Positions 37,601-48,599 of a DNA stretch of 64,000 nucleotides are shown here, one piece after another (position 1 is the first letter of the stretch; every line of letters starts with the position of its first letter). The notes under the pieces are model-generated. The model had not been told where the DNA came from and searched no databases. It was given only the letters and a program-made list of their open reading frames with translations. Source of the stretch: Pomacea canaliculata (Eukaryota; Mollusca; Gastropoda; Architaenioglossa; Ampullariidae); contig NC_037590.1 in the NCBI RefSeq assembly GCF_003073045.1, positions 28,980,449 to 29,044,448 of the forward strand, in the 5' to 3' direction. The position numbers and the translations under genes were made by a program.

Positions 37601-40600
37601 AATAAATTGAAAGTCACCAGTGTGTTAAAAGCATATTAGCTGTACATTTAATGCTGTGAATCACTTTTAAAAAAAAAAGTCAGGTAGAGCATTTTTAAGA
37701 CTAAAGAAACACCTTCTGGGGTAGTCCTTTTCCTAAACAGCTTTTGAAATTTATCAAGACACCATTCTTCTTTTTACACTGATTCTTAAGTTTTAATGTG
37801 TTAAAGACATACTAAATATCTGCTGCCTAAAGCAACTTAAGTAGATAAATCAACTTACTTTGGTATTCTTCTGTCTGAAGAAGTTTTTCTTTCTCCTGTT
37901 CCGGCTGCAAAAAATTCAGAAATCTTGCAAATCCACTAGGATAACGACTTAACACATTTAGCATTGCATCTCGGTAACAAAAGACTGACCAAAAAGAAGC
38001 TCCTGTAGATATTTTGTTGCAAATTGACTAATGATGACATGCTGCATAACTACGTGGGTGTAATTTTTCCATCTATTTTTAATCACTGATAGAGTACAAT
38101 CCTAGTTAAAGGAACAGCAGCGAAAGGAAATTATAAATACCCTACCCCTAATCCATTATGACAGTGACTTTCATTCCCTGCTCATATCAGTTATGACAGT
38201 CACTATTGCAAAGTGGAATTTTAAAATATTATTCAATGTCTAAGATTAATTATTCAAGATAATAAACTTCACTGTGGCAAACAGGCAAGGAATCTCTTTC
38301 TTGATTGCTTACCAAGTCTATCGGTGGAATCTTGCGTGAGAAAACCAACATTTTCCCTCGGAAAGTTTGACTTATAATGCTGCTGCTAAGTTTTCTTGTT
38401 CCATTTAAAGCAGAGTGCATGGCATTCAGAAACCAAGATAAGAAGTCAATGGCATCACCTGAAAAAGTACATTTCAAAATAAGCTTTTGTACATGTGAGA
38501 CATTAATGCCCTTGCATGACAAATGTCAGTCACTAAAATCTTGTCACAAAATTTTTCTCATAATTAGTGGCAAACATAAAATGAATAAAACCTATTCAGA
38601 CTACTGTACCTTGCTGCGTGATCTGGAATCGCTTTTTGCTGCACAAAACAACTGCCTGCAGCATCTCATGGGGAGAGACATGGGCTTTAAAATTTCTAGG
38701 ATTCCACAGCTTGCGGATAAGCTCTCCAAAACGCTGTACCAGCAGAAAGGCCTGATCCCCTGGTGGCCGCTTTATCTTGGAATAGTTTTCTTCTTGCAAG
38801 AAATAATTTCTCAGAGGAGTTACATGTGATAATGACTGCAACAGGTAAAACAAACCTCATATAGTTTCTTTCTTTGTGCAAAAGTCTAAAAAATGAATCA
38901 ATCAGTGAATGAATAAGACTGTATTAGTTTTTTTAATTATTTGCTTGGACTTCACCTGTATGTATACATAAAATTCAATACAGATTTAATTTACTTAAAA
39001 ATATTTTTCAAAAAAATTACCTGTAGGACAACATTGCAGTAATCATTTGCTTTGATGTTGTTAAGACCAACAATACCTAAGGAAAAACAAATATTTTCCT
39101 CTTATTACAAAATATGTACAAAATATTCACTCTCAAGCTGTTGTCAATATATAATAGATTGTTACATCATATACTGATGTCTGTGAGTTTTACATATTAT
39201 TTAGAGATATCTAGAACTTGGGAAGGTTTTGTAGCCTTGAGAAAACTCCATTCCATGATCACTGCCTTTCCAATAGCGCTAGGTACCTGATTTATTAGGG
39301 AAGGTAAAAGGTAACCAAGAGAAAAATAGGCTTCACCTTCTACACAGTCTGTCACATACATATAACAACCAGTGTAAGGGACTTTCAACTTTAGCATTTT
39401 TGACCTACATTAAAAATTATATAAACCTGTCTTCTTAAGTGATCGCCAAACAAAACAACATAAAATAACAGTAATATAGCTATAAAATATATTCCTCAAA
39501 CCTGGCAAGTAAGTTGTTCCATCATAAGCACGAGACATCTTGGGGTTAGTGTCTAACTTGGAAATGAGTTCCGCTTGAAATGTTGGATTAAGCACATACT
39601 GCAATAATGTACAGCAAAAAAGCAAGAGCTGAAATGCATTCATCTTTATGACTGATATAAAAATTAACTTCATGGTGCTGTTATCATGCCTTAAGTTTCT
39701 CTACTACACTTGTGACAGAAACATCTCTTAAAATCCATGTTTCTTTTGATTGAAATTGTAAAGAAATAATAGTGTTCATGACTTTTATATATTATGCAAT
39801 ATATAAAATATATTACAAAGCAAATATAATGACTAATTTGACACTTACAATTATATCTTCCAGTGATGAGTCAATGATTTGATAGTTATCTGGGAGGCAA
39901 TAGAATTTCTGTGTTTGAAGGTTAAGAAAGACATGATGACCCTCCAGAACACTGTGGGTGTAGGCATGAGTGTTGTTGCCTCTACCTGTCAGAGAAATGC
40001 TTTTTAGTGTCAACTGAATAAGAAAAAATTTTTTAAAGTATACAAAAACTAGTTTAAGTCATATCAAATAACACTACCAAATTAAAATATTACATAAAGG
40101 GATTGTAAAAATAAAAGTAGAGTAAGGCCTTTGCTATTTTCACAGATAAACAATAGTTAAACCGGAAGAAACCATCAAGACTGGCTCACCTTGAAAGTAT
40201 TTTCCACACACAAGACAAGCATAGACATTGATGTGGGAAAGTGAAACAGAACACAGCTTTTCAAAGTCAAAATCCAGTACAGACCTGAAATAAAAGTTGA
40301 CAATACTTTATATTTTTATTTGTCCTATACTCAGATGTGTTAGATTTCTCTTTATGAATACATCTGCATGCATATGCACATAAAGGTATATAACTTTATC
40401 ACTTTTAACAGCAGCATTTTCTCTCTTTTTTTAAACTTAAGTGAAGTTAAAAGTACACCAACCTGTTAATAGTATCCAAATATGGACATGATCTACTCCT
40501 GTCAACCTTTGGTTGTTTTACAGGCACTGTTGGTGGAATAAAATAACTGTCAATAAAATCAATCTTCTTAGAAAGCTCAATCAGTTGTGAGAATTTGTTC

Positions 40601-41714
40601 CATTTCTTGAGGAGTTCCAATTATTTATTTCACAGGCTTAGAAAAGACTCCTAACATTTATTAAGATACATTTGGATATTTGGTTCCAGATTTTCACAAG
40701 CATTTGGCCTCTGACAAGATGAAATTGACCTATGTAAAATCAAAGCATTCCAAAACTGAAAGTCAAATTGATCATGCCCTAAAGGTGACTTGATCAGTGA
40801 TGACACAAATATCTTTTCATGTCAAATACAACCAACATAGCTATATACTTTCATTAATTTTTTTTTAGCACTATTGTCTTCTGTGCAGTTAATTTGTCAC
40901 TTGATTACATGAAGCTGCCAGTGGCAAGTCTACTTGATAATACACTTCCAGGAAAGAAATCTTGCATACATGCATAAAAGTGCTTTTCTTTGTAATCACT
41001 TGATTTAAAGAGATCTCTTCATATATTTTATTCGTTATTCAATAGTTTGTGTCAAATGCGTCTGTAGCCATCTAACTATCCTCAGATAGGTGTTGCTGCA
41101 TGGGCAATTTGACTTTTAGTAACAAGATGGTTTGGTCTAAGAGGGGTTGGTCTGAATTGGGGTGACTGATGACCACTGTAAATTATCCTCACCATTGCAT
41201 ATTAGCAAATTAAAAGAGCTACAGTTTGTTTATCTACCCCTAATCATGCCTGCCTGGTATAATTTTATCAGTAATTACGGGATAAAGTAGGTACTAATAT
41301 TCTCACAGTTAATGCAGCTAATTTTCAAAACTGAAGTACTCATTAATATTGAAAAAGGATGGCAGATCAACAGAATTTAATTCATTTAAACTGACTTTGC
41401 TCACATGTGTTATTTGAATTTTCTTTTCTACAATAACATATAATAGTTAACGCGAAGCATAAAAAGAACTTTAAAGCAATCTATCATACAGCTGAGTAAT
41501 ACAACTCTGTCTTGACTGATACCTACTGAGACCAAACACTGCCAAGAAAAAATATAACTAGTATGGATTGTTGCGATGAATAAAATTTCCTGTCATTCTG
41601 TTAATAAGAATAACACAAATCATGTGTACCAGCATCATCGTCATCTCCAATATGTGAAATTATCCGCTTTTTCGAGTTGTCTGGCGTCTTCCTATGCTTC
41701 GTGGAAGCCGCCAT
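34669..41714 (-). CDS. USP39: USP39, U4/U6.U5 tri-snRNP-associated protein 2
   Basis: Splicing factor (yeast Sad1) needed for tri-snRNP assembly; a pseudo-ubiquitin-protease. Exons in order: 41714-41630, 40526-40463, 40284-40190, 39985-39849, 39598-39502, 39076-39021, 38835-38610, 38458-38313, 37904-37859, 37422-37199, 36586-36525, 36321-36177, 35808-35722, 34860-34669. They total 1662 nt with compatible phases throughout: 553 residues, no break. Order of parts: short basic N-terminus with GDDDDA; zinc-finger UBP domain (CPYLDTINR, CLVCGKYFQG, HAYTHS); SRAYDGTTYLPG; USP fold (GLNNIKANDYCNVVLQ, RRPPGD-type loop KRPPGD, NPRNFKAHVSPHE, KFNGVTEKEYKTYK). The position of the active-site Cys box (NTCY in active USPs) reads NDYC here, so it is Asp as in human USP39. 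The last exon adds an acidic tail of about 64 residues, longer than the human C-terminus. Starts 223 bp from the divergent C2orf68 homologue. Confidence 0.95.
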
Positions 41715-41937
41715 TATTTCAATGATGGAGCGAAACATCACTGATATGTGTATACCTTAAAAAAAGTATTTTTTAAATAAATAAAATATCTTACAAAAAT
41801 GCTTGTAAATTATAGTAAATTTTAGATTGTTTTCTATTTAATAAATTATACAGTGTTTCGTGTAGTTTCGTTTCAAACACAATTACCGATGACGACATGC
41901 ACATGTGTAATGTAAGCGCAACGCTTCAAAAGTTGCA
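41715..41937. promoter_or_regulatory. Shared (bidirectional) promoter interval of USP39 and the C2orf68 homologue
   Basis: The 223 bp between the two divergent start codons must contain both 5' UTRs and both core promoters. It is AT-rich with no clear TATA box in a canonical place for either gene and no CpG-dense stretch. Its role is inferred from geometry. Confidence 0.7.
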
Positions 41938-44900
41938 ATGGCTAGTTCTTCGCGTATTGATATGCAGCATGGCTTCATGAAATCCATAATCAAGAATCAA
42001 GTGGATAGGTATCTGTTTATATCTGAAGATTTTATGTCCTGTACAGCTAATAACGTTATGCATTTTGCTCCCTTAATTGTTTTAGAGTGGCTAGAAGTCG
42101 CGATGATAGCTGTGTTACAGTGAAATTTTAAATCACTTTAGTTGTGTTAACATGGATATTATTAGTTTGTGGTTGGTCTGAAATTGTTAACAACGCCATG
42201 GATATAGTTAAGTGTGTGTTTCTAGTTTTTATATTTCTTTTCACAGATATATACGCTGATGAATGTGACTTCTTCGACTCTAGTATTTTGAGTGAATAAC
42301 ATTTTTTTGAATCATTTTTTTACCGCTCCAAACTTGAAAAACGAAAATTTGTGACAAGGGTTACTTACAGGTTAATTTGTTTTCGTAAAAAAAAAAAATC
42401 ACTGCACACACCTACTCCCCAACATTATTACCACTATAGCCATATGTTACCTGACCCAATATAAAGGCATATTTTATTCATTAAAAAAGACATTGAATAA
42501 ATTTTTAACTCAGATGGCAATAATAAATAATCCCCCCCAAAAATTTTTGCTTAAACTGTGTAACTCTTGTATACATTCATTAAAAAAAATTTGCCCCTCA
42601 CAGCATGCATAGTTTTGTGTGTGCGTGAGTGAGAGAGAGAAAAATACCTCGATCACCACTTCATCTTGTAAATTTTTTTTCACAGGGACAACTACGACAA
42701 AGAGGTGAAAGCTAAAATGGAAAGCAATCCTCCAAGGTTTAGAGGGTCATCACACAAAGATCGTCCCAGAAAACCAGAAAAGCAGGTTTATGTACCACCC
42801 CGTTTAAAAAAGGGTAGATATTTTTCAAAAAGCGGATATAGTTTTTATTACCTGTTGTTTATTTTAAGACTTATTCTTGATAACAGTTTTTTTAAATGTG
42901 TTAAAAGTGCTAATACTTACTTTTTTGGTGGCTATTTCTAAATATATATACATGTTGGAACTTAGGACTTCGAGTCCAAAGGCTAGCTATGAACTGGAAT
43001 GTTGATGTAAACATGATAAAGGATTTACTATTATTCCAAGTTTTAAAATTATGTATCCAAGCCATTTGAGTTCGTAAATGATTCTTTACAAATTGTGCAA
43101 AATGTTGTAAACATGCTTGTTTCTTTCAGTTTAAATTTTACATTTGTTTCTGTAAACATCAGAATCTTGACATTTTATTTTTAAGACCTAAGACCTCAAA
43201 TATTGCTGGTCTAGCTTGTATCTGATCATAAGTCTTCCTCCGAATACTCTAAATCTTTCATAGTTTTCAGCTTGCTCATGTTAAATAAAATGAAAATAGG
43301 TGTTGAAAAGTTGTTGCCAAGCTAGCTAAGTTCTTCAAACAAACTTCTTTGGTTCTAAAGTGATTTTTTTTTTTAACATACATCAAAGAATCCAGAATAG
43401 TGCTGCTCACTTTATCTGCAGACCATCTAGATATGAACATATATCACCCATCATTTGCTCTCTTCACTGGCTGCCAGTCGCGGATTGTATAGGCTACAAA
43501 CTTTTTACTTTGACTTACTCTGCTGTTTCTGGCACTGGTCTCCAAACTCACTCCCAGCTATACACCCATTCAACTTGTTTGCTTATTTTCCAACACCAAG
43601 CTTCTTCAAGCTCCATAAGCTAAGACAAAAACTTATGGACAGAGGTCTTTTTCCTACTAAGCCTCATCAACTTGGAGCAGATTACCCATCAGCCGTCATC
43701 ACTCTGATTCTCTTACCACCTTAAGTCCAAACTTAAGAATGCTCTTTTCAGAATGGCCAGTTCACTGTGACTCTTTCCTGACCATGAATGTGCTTAACAT
43801 GTCAGTAATTAACTTTGGGTATGAACGGATGTCTGTTGTAGAAGTGAGCCCATCTGTTATATGCAAATGTGGGGCATGGTTGGTAGTGATTCAGTCTGTG
43901 TATCATTTCTGTACAGCGCTCTGAGCAAATCTTTGGGAAAATGCAATATAAATCTTTATTATTATCATACAAATTTTTAGCTTTTGAACTTAATACATTT
44001 TTGATTGAAAGTACTTGACGTCATATTCTCTGCAGTTTTATTGCCCTATTATTTTATCCTTGGTTACGTGGAGAATATTTTTTTATGTTTGAGTTAAATA
44101 TTTAAACAACACCTATACATGCTTAAATGCATGAATTCTCTCCCTGTGCTGCTTCGTACTCCAGAGCAGTTGCACTTACCAAATGTGACAACAACCAGGC
44201 AATGCTAGAACTTTGTGTTTGTGTCTTACACACTTTTTCTGATGATCAACACTAATATGAAAAATTTAAAACTCGGTGCTGCGCTAGGTTTTTAACACAG
44301 TTCAGAAAGTTTTTTTATATTTTTCAGATAGCAAACAGCACATGTTTGTGCTGGAATTTGAAGATCTGAATGGACAGATTCACACAGTTGATATCTTCAA
44401 AGTGAGCTGAATTTCTGTATTTGTTTTTCAGTGACTTAAGTTTTCACAATAGTGTAAGCACAAGGGATCTTAAAAGGAAATGATAAAATGTTTGTAAAAT
44501 GATGCCAGCATCTAGGTGCCTGTGCCCCTCTTTAAATCACTTGATAGCTATATTTTAGAATCGATGCACATTTCCTTGTATAGTGAGATTTAGATAAGAC
44601 TAATTTAGGTAACATTATTTTGTTTGTATATAAGTGCACAAAATTGCCATTGTATGTTATGGTGCACCTACCGAAAAAAAGACATTTACATCAACAAGAC
44701 ATTTTATTTTTGGCTGAGTTTATTTCCCTCCTCAACATCAAAAGTCTATTTTATGTTTTCAGTCCTGTTTAGAGTTGAACCACTCTCTAAATTTCTGGTA
44801 TCAGTTTATATTTTAACAAACATTTTTCATTTATATATGCTTGGTCTTAGGAGGACAGTGCAGAATCTGTTGCTAAACAGCTGGGAAATGAATGCGGACT

Positions 44901-44964
44901 TAAACCACCGTACATCACAGCATTAATGCAGAGAATACAAGAAGAAATAGACAAGCGTTCATGA
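41938..44964 (+). CDS. UPF0561 protein, homologue of human C2orf68
   Basis: Conserved small protein of unknown function. Exons 41938-42008, 42686-42813, 44328-44401 and 44851-44964 join in phase to 128 codons. Conserved landmarks: the N-terminal DMQHGF box; RDNYDKEVK directly across the first splice; RPRKPEKQVYVPPR; a short beta-rich segment FVLEFEDLNGQ; and the C-terminal helix QRIQEEIDKR. The human protein has the same order (LDMNHGF, RDDYDKKVK, RPRKPDLQVY, RIREEIAKR). The start ATG at 41938 is the first in the exon and precedes the conserved box by 7 residues. A LINE fragment sits in the second intron (about 43370-43975). Confidence 0.88.
43370..43975 (+). mobile_element. CR1/L2-type LINE 3' fragment in an intron
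   Basis: RIQNSAAHFIC and HISPIICSLHWLPV match the conserved C-terminal end of the reverse transcriptase in CR1/L2-like LINEs (RLQ-VQNAAAR ... SLHWLPV). Frame breaks follow. The 3' end CAGCGCTCTGAGCAAATCTT then AATGCAATATAAATC(TTA)n is a typical tail. 5'-truncated and non-functional. Confidence 0.75.
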
Positions 44965-46600
44965 CATTCTTTTGTTTTATAAAACTGTTGAACAGTGTTG
45001 TGAGATATGACAGCTCAAGTAACTTATGTTAAAGCAGCTATCAGGCTTGTTAAGCTTGCGTTGTTTTCTTTGGTTTTGTGGAATATTAGTTGCCATATTT
45101 GTGTTTCTCAGATTTGTTTTCTTCTAGTTTCTTTATTGTTTAGTCCAGTGTAACTGTTTCATCTTAGGTGAAGATGACTACCAGCTGGTCAGAATTTTGT
45201 AACATTGCTAGGACAAGTTTGCTTTCCAGTTCAAAACTTCTGGCAAAACCATTGATGATCATGAAGCAACAATGCACTCTTGTGGACTAGATTGGCTTCA
45301 GGAGCAATCATTGCTGTTTTAAAAGTATTATTTTGTAATATTGACCAGCATGTTCTGTTTTAAATTCTTAGTTTTTGGCTGGACTAAAGTTTATGTATTA
45401 GATTTTTGCAGTTCTGCTTGGTTGTTGGCAGTAGACTGCATTTATTAAATATCCCAGAAGAGTTCTTTTTTGGAAAATCATAAGACCTTTACATGGAAGA
45501 AATCCAAAAGTCACCTGTGTAATATATGTTGCGGATATGCTGATTTATCAAACATGCACAAGTAGACATAAAGAAAGGGTACAGTGTAAACACAGAAGGC
45601 GAATCTTTGCAAGGTTATTTGAATGATTCACGTTTGTCGATTTCTTGTCTGAGCATAAAGGAACAAGTGTTGATTTACATATTCTAAAGTGAAGAGTTGT
45701 GTTCTGCATTTTACTGTGTTAATTATATGGGGGAAAAAAATGTGCCAAAACTTTAGAACTACAGAATGTTCAGTATATAATCTTATTTAAATGTAAATAG
45801 ATTTGTAGTGTGTTGCTTTGCTGTCTATTCATCTTGCCAAAATTATTTCTTGCCATGTGTTGTCTTAGATTTCTCCATTGTGTTGTTTACCAAGTAAAGC
45901 CGGCAGCCTTACATTACCTGAAATTTATCACCACCTGTGGTGTGCTCATTTTTATCACTAGTTTGACAATTATGTGGAGAGCATTCCACAACACAGATGT
46001 GTGTGTATTGGTGGGAGGGTGCTTGCATGTGCATTTCACATAGATGGGCATTGGAAGGGGGCTGGAGGTATGGGTGTTTTATGAGGGCTGTATTATGGCA
46101 AAGTAGCCAGCCCTATAAACCAGGAATATTGATAGGCTGAGATTAGGGTTAAGTTTGCTTAACAAGGTTACTTACTCTGTGTGTACATGCTTGTTTGTAA
46201 TTTCAAGTTCATAACCAGATTATTTGTGAGGGTAAGAGTATTGCTATTGACTCACGCAGCAGACATTCATGTCTTTCAAGACTTCCAGCTGACCTTTTGA
46301 AGGGTTTTGTAGATGCAAAGGTCACAAGTCAACTTTGTAATGATGGTCAAGGCTGTAAAACTCGCCTCAGATTAAGCATAAGAGTGATCATCAGTAATTA
46401 AAAGATCTTTATTTGCTTCATGAAAGTTGATAGTTGACAGTTATTGATTTTTGTTCCACGTTAGCATGCAAGAATGAGTTTATGCAATACTTGGGAATAT
46501 GGATATACTGTGTGGAGGTGTTTATTGTGAATTTGATGCATATGGCACACCCTGTAAATATTGCGTTTCCTTCTGCTAAAAAGTTTTACACTGCAGTAGG
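44965..46600 (+). other. 3' flank of the C2orf68 homologue, no gene seen
   Basis: AT-rich, low coding potential. Probably contains the 3' UTR; no single AATAAA signal stands out as the end. Confidence 0.4.
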
Positions 46601-46613
46601 GAATGTTTGTGGG

Positions 46614-46800
46614 TGACATGACATGACATCTTTAATGCCAATGACTCCTGGTCATTATGACATTGGGAAGATACAAGCATATTTACAATACAAAACACCA
46701 TGCTCGACAATACATTTTCATATAAATTTGAACCCAAGTATATGGTCATCAGGCATATTCTTTTTCCAAAGGGACATGACTAATGCTATATACAGGTATT
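46614..46800 (-). repeat. Probable retroposon 3' end with (ATGTC)n tail
   Basis: On the - strand the segment ends GGCATTAAAGATGTCATGTCATGTCAC, i.e. an ATTAAAGA word followed by a pentanucleotide tail, similar in design to the tail at 57965-57985. No coding part is recognised. Confidence 0.35.
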
Positions 46801-46821
46801 TCATGATACTTCCATCTATAC

Positions 46822-46967
46822 CAGTGGTTCTTAACCTTGTTTGAGGTACTGAACCCACAAGTTTCATATGCACATTCACCGAACCCTTCTTTAGTGTTAT
46901 CACGAATTGCGGGTGTGTCTTGACTTCCGTGGCGGAGGCTCCGCCGAACCCCGGTTAAGAACCACTG
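46822..46967. mobile_element. hAT-type MITE, 146 bp, perfect 15-bp TIRs
   Basis: CAGTGGTTCTTAACC at the left and its exact complement at the right. Flanked by the 8-bp target-site duplication ATCTATAC (46814-46821 and 46968-46975). Same family as the element at 62899-63073 (shared interior GAACCCACAAGTTTCATATG). Confidence 0.9.
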
Positions 46968-47559
46968 ATCTATACAGTAACATACATCTATAAATAGCTG
47001 AAACATCACCTATTGAATAACATGGTATGCACAGCTGCCTCTAAATATACACAAGAAAGCCACTTATTCCAAAGGAGGGTTCCTGCAACCTTCATATCCA
47101 ATAAATCAATACCCCAAATTTTAATTCACAAACATATACATGTCTACCTATGCCCTTCTGATCTTATATAAATTTAGTCATGTCCTTAAGTTCTAAGGTA
47201 CATGAGTATGTTGATGTCAGAAAATATATTTATGGACTTGAAAATGAGCAAGTAATGTTAGGGAAAAGTAAATTTACTATGTTACATAACCCAGAAAGCA
47301 ATATTGTGTTTTGTCCCTGAGTTGTTATAAACTGAATAAAATACACATAAATAAATATTCCCATTATGTTTCTTTATTATTTCTGCTTTACCACATGAAA
47401 GAACAAGTTTTGCATTTCCAAGAGTTTCCTTAATTTAAAACCAGCTAATGAACAATTATGTGAGTCAACCTGTACTGGTCATTAGATGGAACAGCTGGAT
47501 AAATACATTTGTTGACAAGGTTCTCCATTTAGTGCTTTTACTTGAATGTCATTCCAGTT

Positions 47560-48400
47560 CATTCCTTTGTGTTAGCCAGCCAGTTCTCTGTCCACTTCTG
47601 TGTTTATCACCTTCCAGGGGACACTTAAGGATGTACTCATGATATCGGCCTTTAAGGTTCCTGGGCATCCCAAGGTGAAGCAGCCCTGGGTCACAAAGGA
47701 AGTTCTTGATCTTCATGGCCAACACTGAACCATGAAGAGTGACAAACTGAAAAACTCTGCTGCCTATAGGGAAGTAAACCGCAAAATAGGGAAAGGCCAA
47801 AGGACAGCCTGGATTAAGGAGAGATACAGTGAGACTGATGACCTGGGGTAACAACTGCAAGGCCTTCTGCAGGGGTTGCTCAAGACCACCCATGACAGCA
47901 GAAAACAGCAAGGGCTGCTCTACTCTCAAGGCAAAGCTGTTTCAGATCTACTGCAGCGAACTTTACAACTACCCACTGACAACGGACTCGAACATCCCCC
48001 AAGACATCCAGGAAACATGGCAACCCAGAGGACCTGGAAATCCTATGCAGGGCTTCTGCTAAGGCTAAATTCTTTGGGGTCTCAGGGACCCCTTCTTCAG
48101 ATTTTTAAGGGGTCCCTGTTCTTCGCCCATATTTGAGGGGGACCCCATTGACGAAAATGGAAGGGGTCCTCCGAACTTTTAATGCGTACTGTACGCAATT
48201 TTTTGCGTAAGCAGAAGCCCTGCTATGCAATGATGTTGAACAGGCTATTCAGAGCCTGAAGGAAGAAGAGTCGTCTGGGCAAGGTCCTGGCAGAGTTGAT
48301 CAAAAGTGGCAGAGAAAAGAGAGTGACGGCGCTTACCAAAATGTGCTGGAAGATCTGGGCAACCAGACAGTGGCCACAAGAGTAGACGCAGTCACTGCAT
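47560..48400 (+). mobile_element. Degenerate RTE-type LINE fragment
   Basis: Translates in broken frames to KQPWVTKEVLDL, AAYREVNRKIGKGQRTAWIKER, CSELYNY and EQAIQSLKEEESSG, which match the linker between endonuclease and reverse transcriptase in RTE-like LINEs. Multiple stops and shifts. Interrupted by a 175-bp TIR element at 48048-48222. Confidence 0.65.
48048..48222. mobile_element. TIR MITE, 175 bp, 5-bp TSD, nested in the RTE relic
   Basis: Starts CAGGGCTTCTGCT and ends AGCAGAAGCCCTG, a 13-bp perfect inverted repeat. The flanks carry CTATG at 48043-48047 and 48223-48227. Excising the element and one copy gives ATCCTATGCAATGATGTTGAA, in which the LINE frame continues (ILCNDVEQAIQSLK). 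Likely a hAT-like group with a 5-bp duplication. Confidence 0.85.
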
Positions 48401-48599
48401 GGTTTTACCCCTGTCTATTGGTGTTATCAAAGACAATGGAAAGTTGGATAAGATTCAAGTGTGATTTACCTAAAAGAGTTCTGGAACCTCAAGGCTCTTT
48501 ACATTCTTCAGAACACAATAAACTCATAATCATTCAGCAGGAGGAGCATGAACCCATTAAAAATTAAAATATAACATATGACTGTTTAAACCACGAGAT

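Noticed and set aside
47549-47929. Minus-strand ORF of 126 codons
   Set aside because: Antisense shadow of the plus-strand RTE relic, whose fragments match known LINE protein regions.
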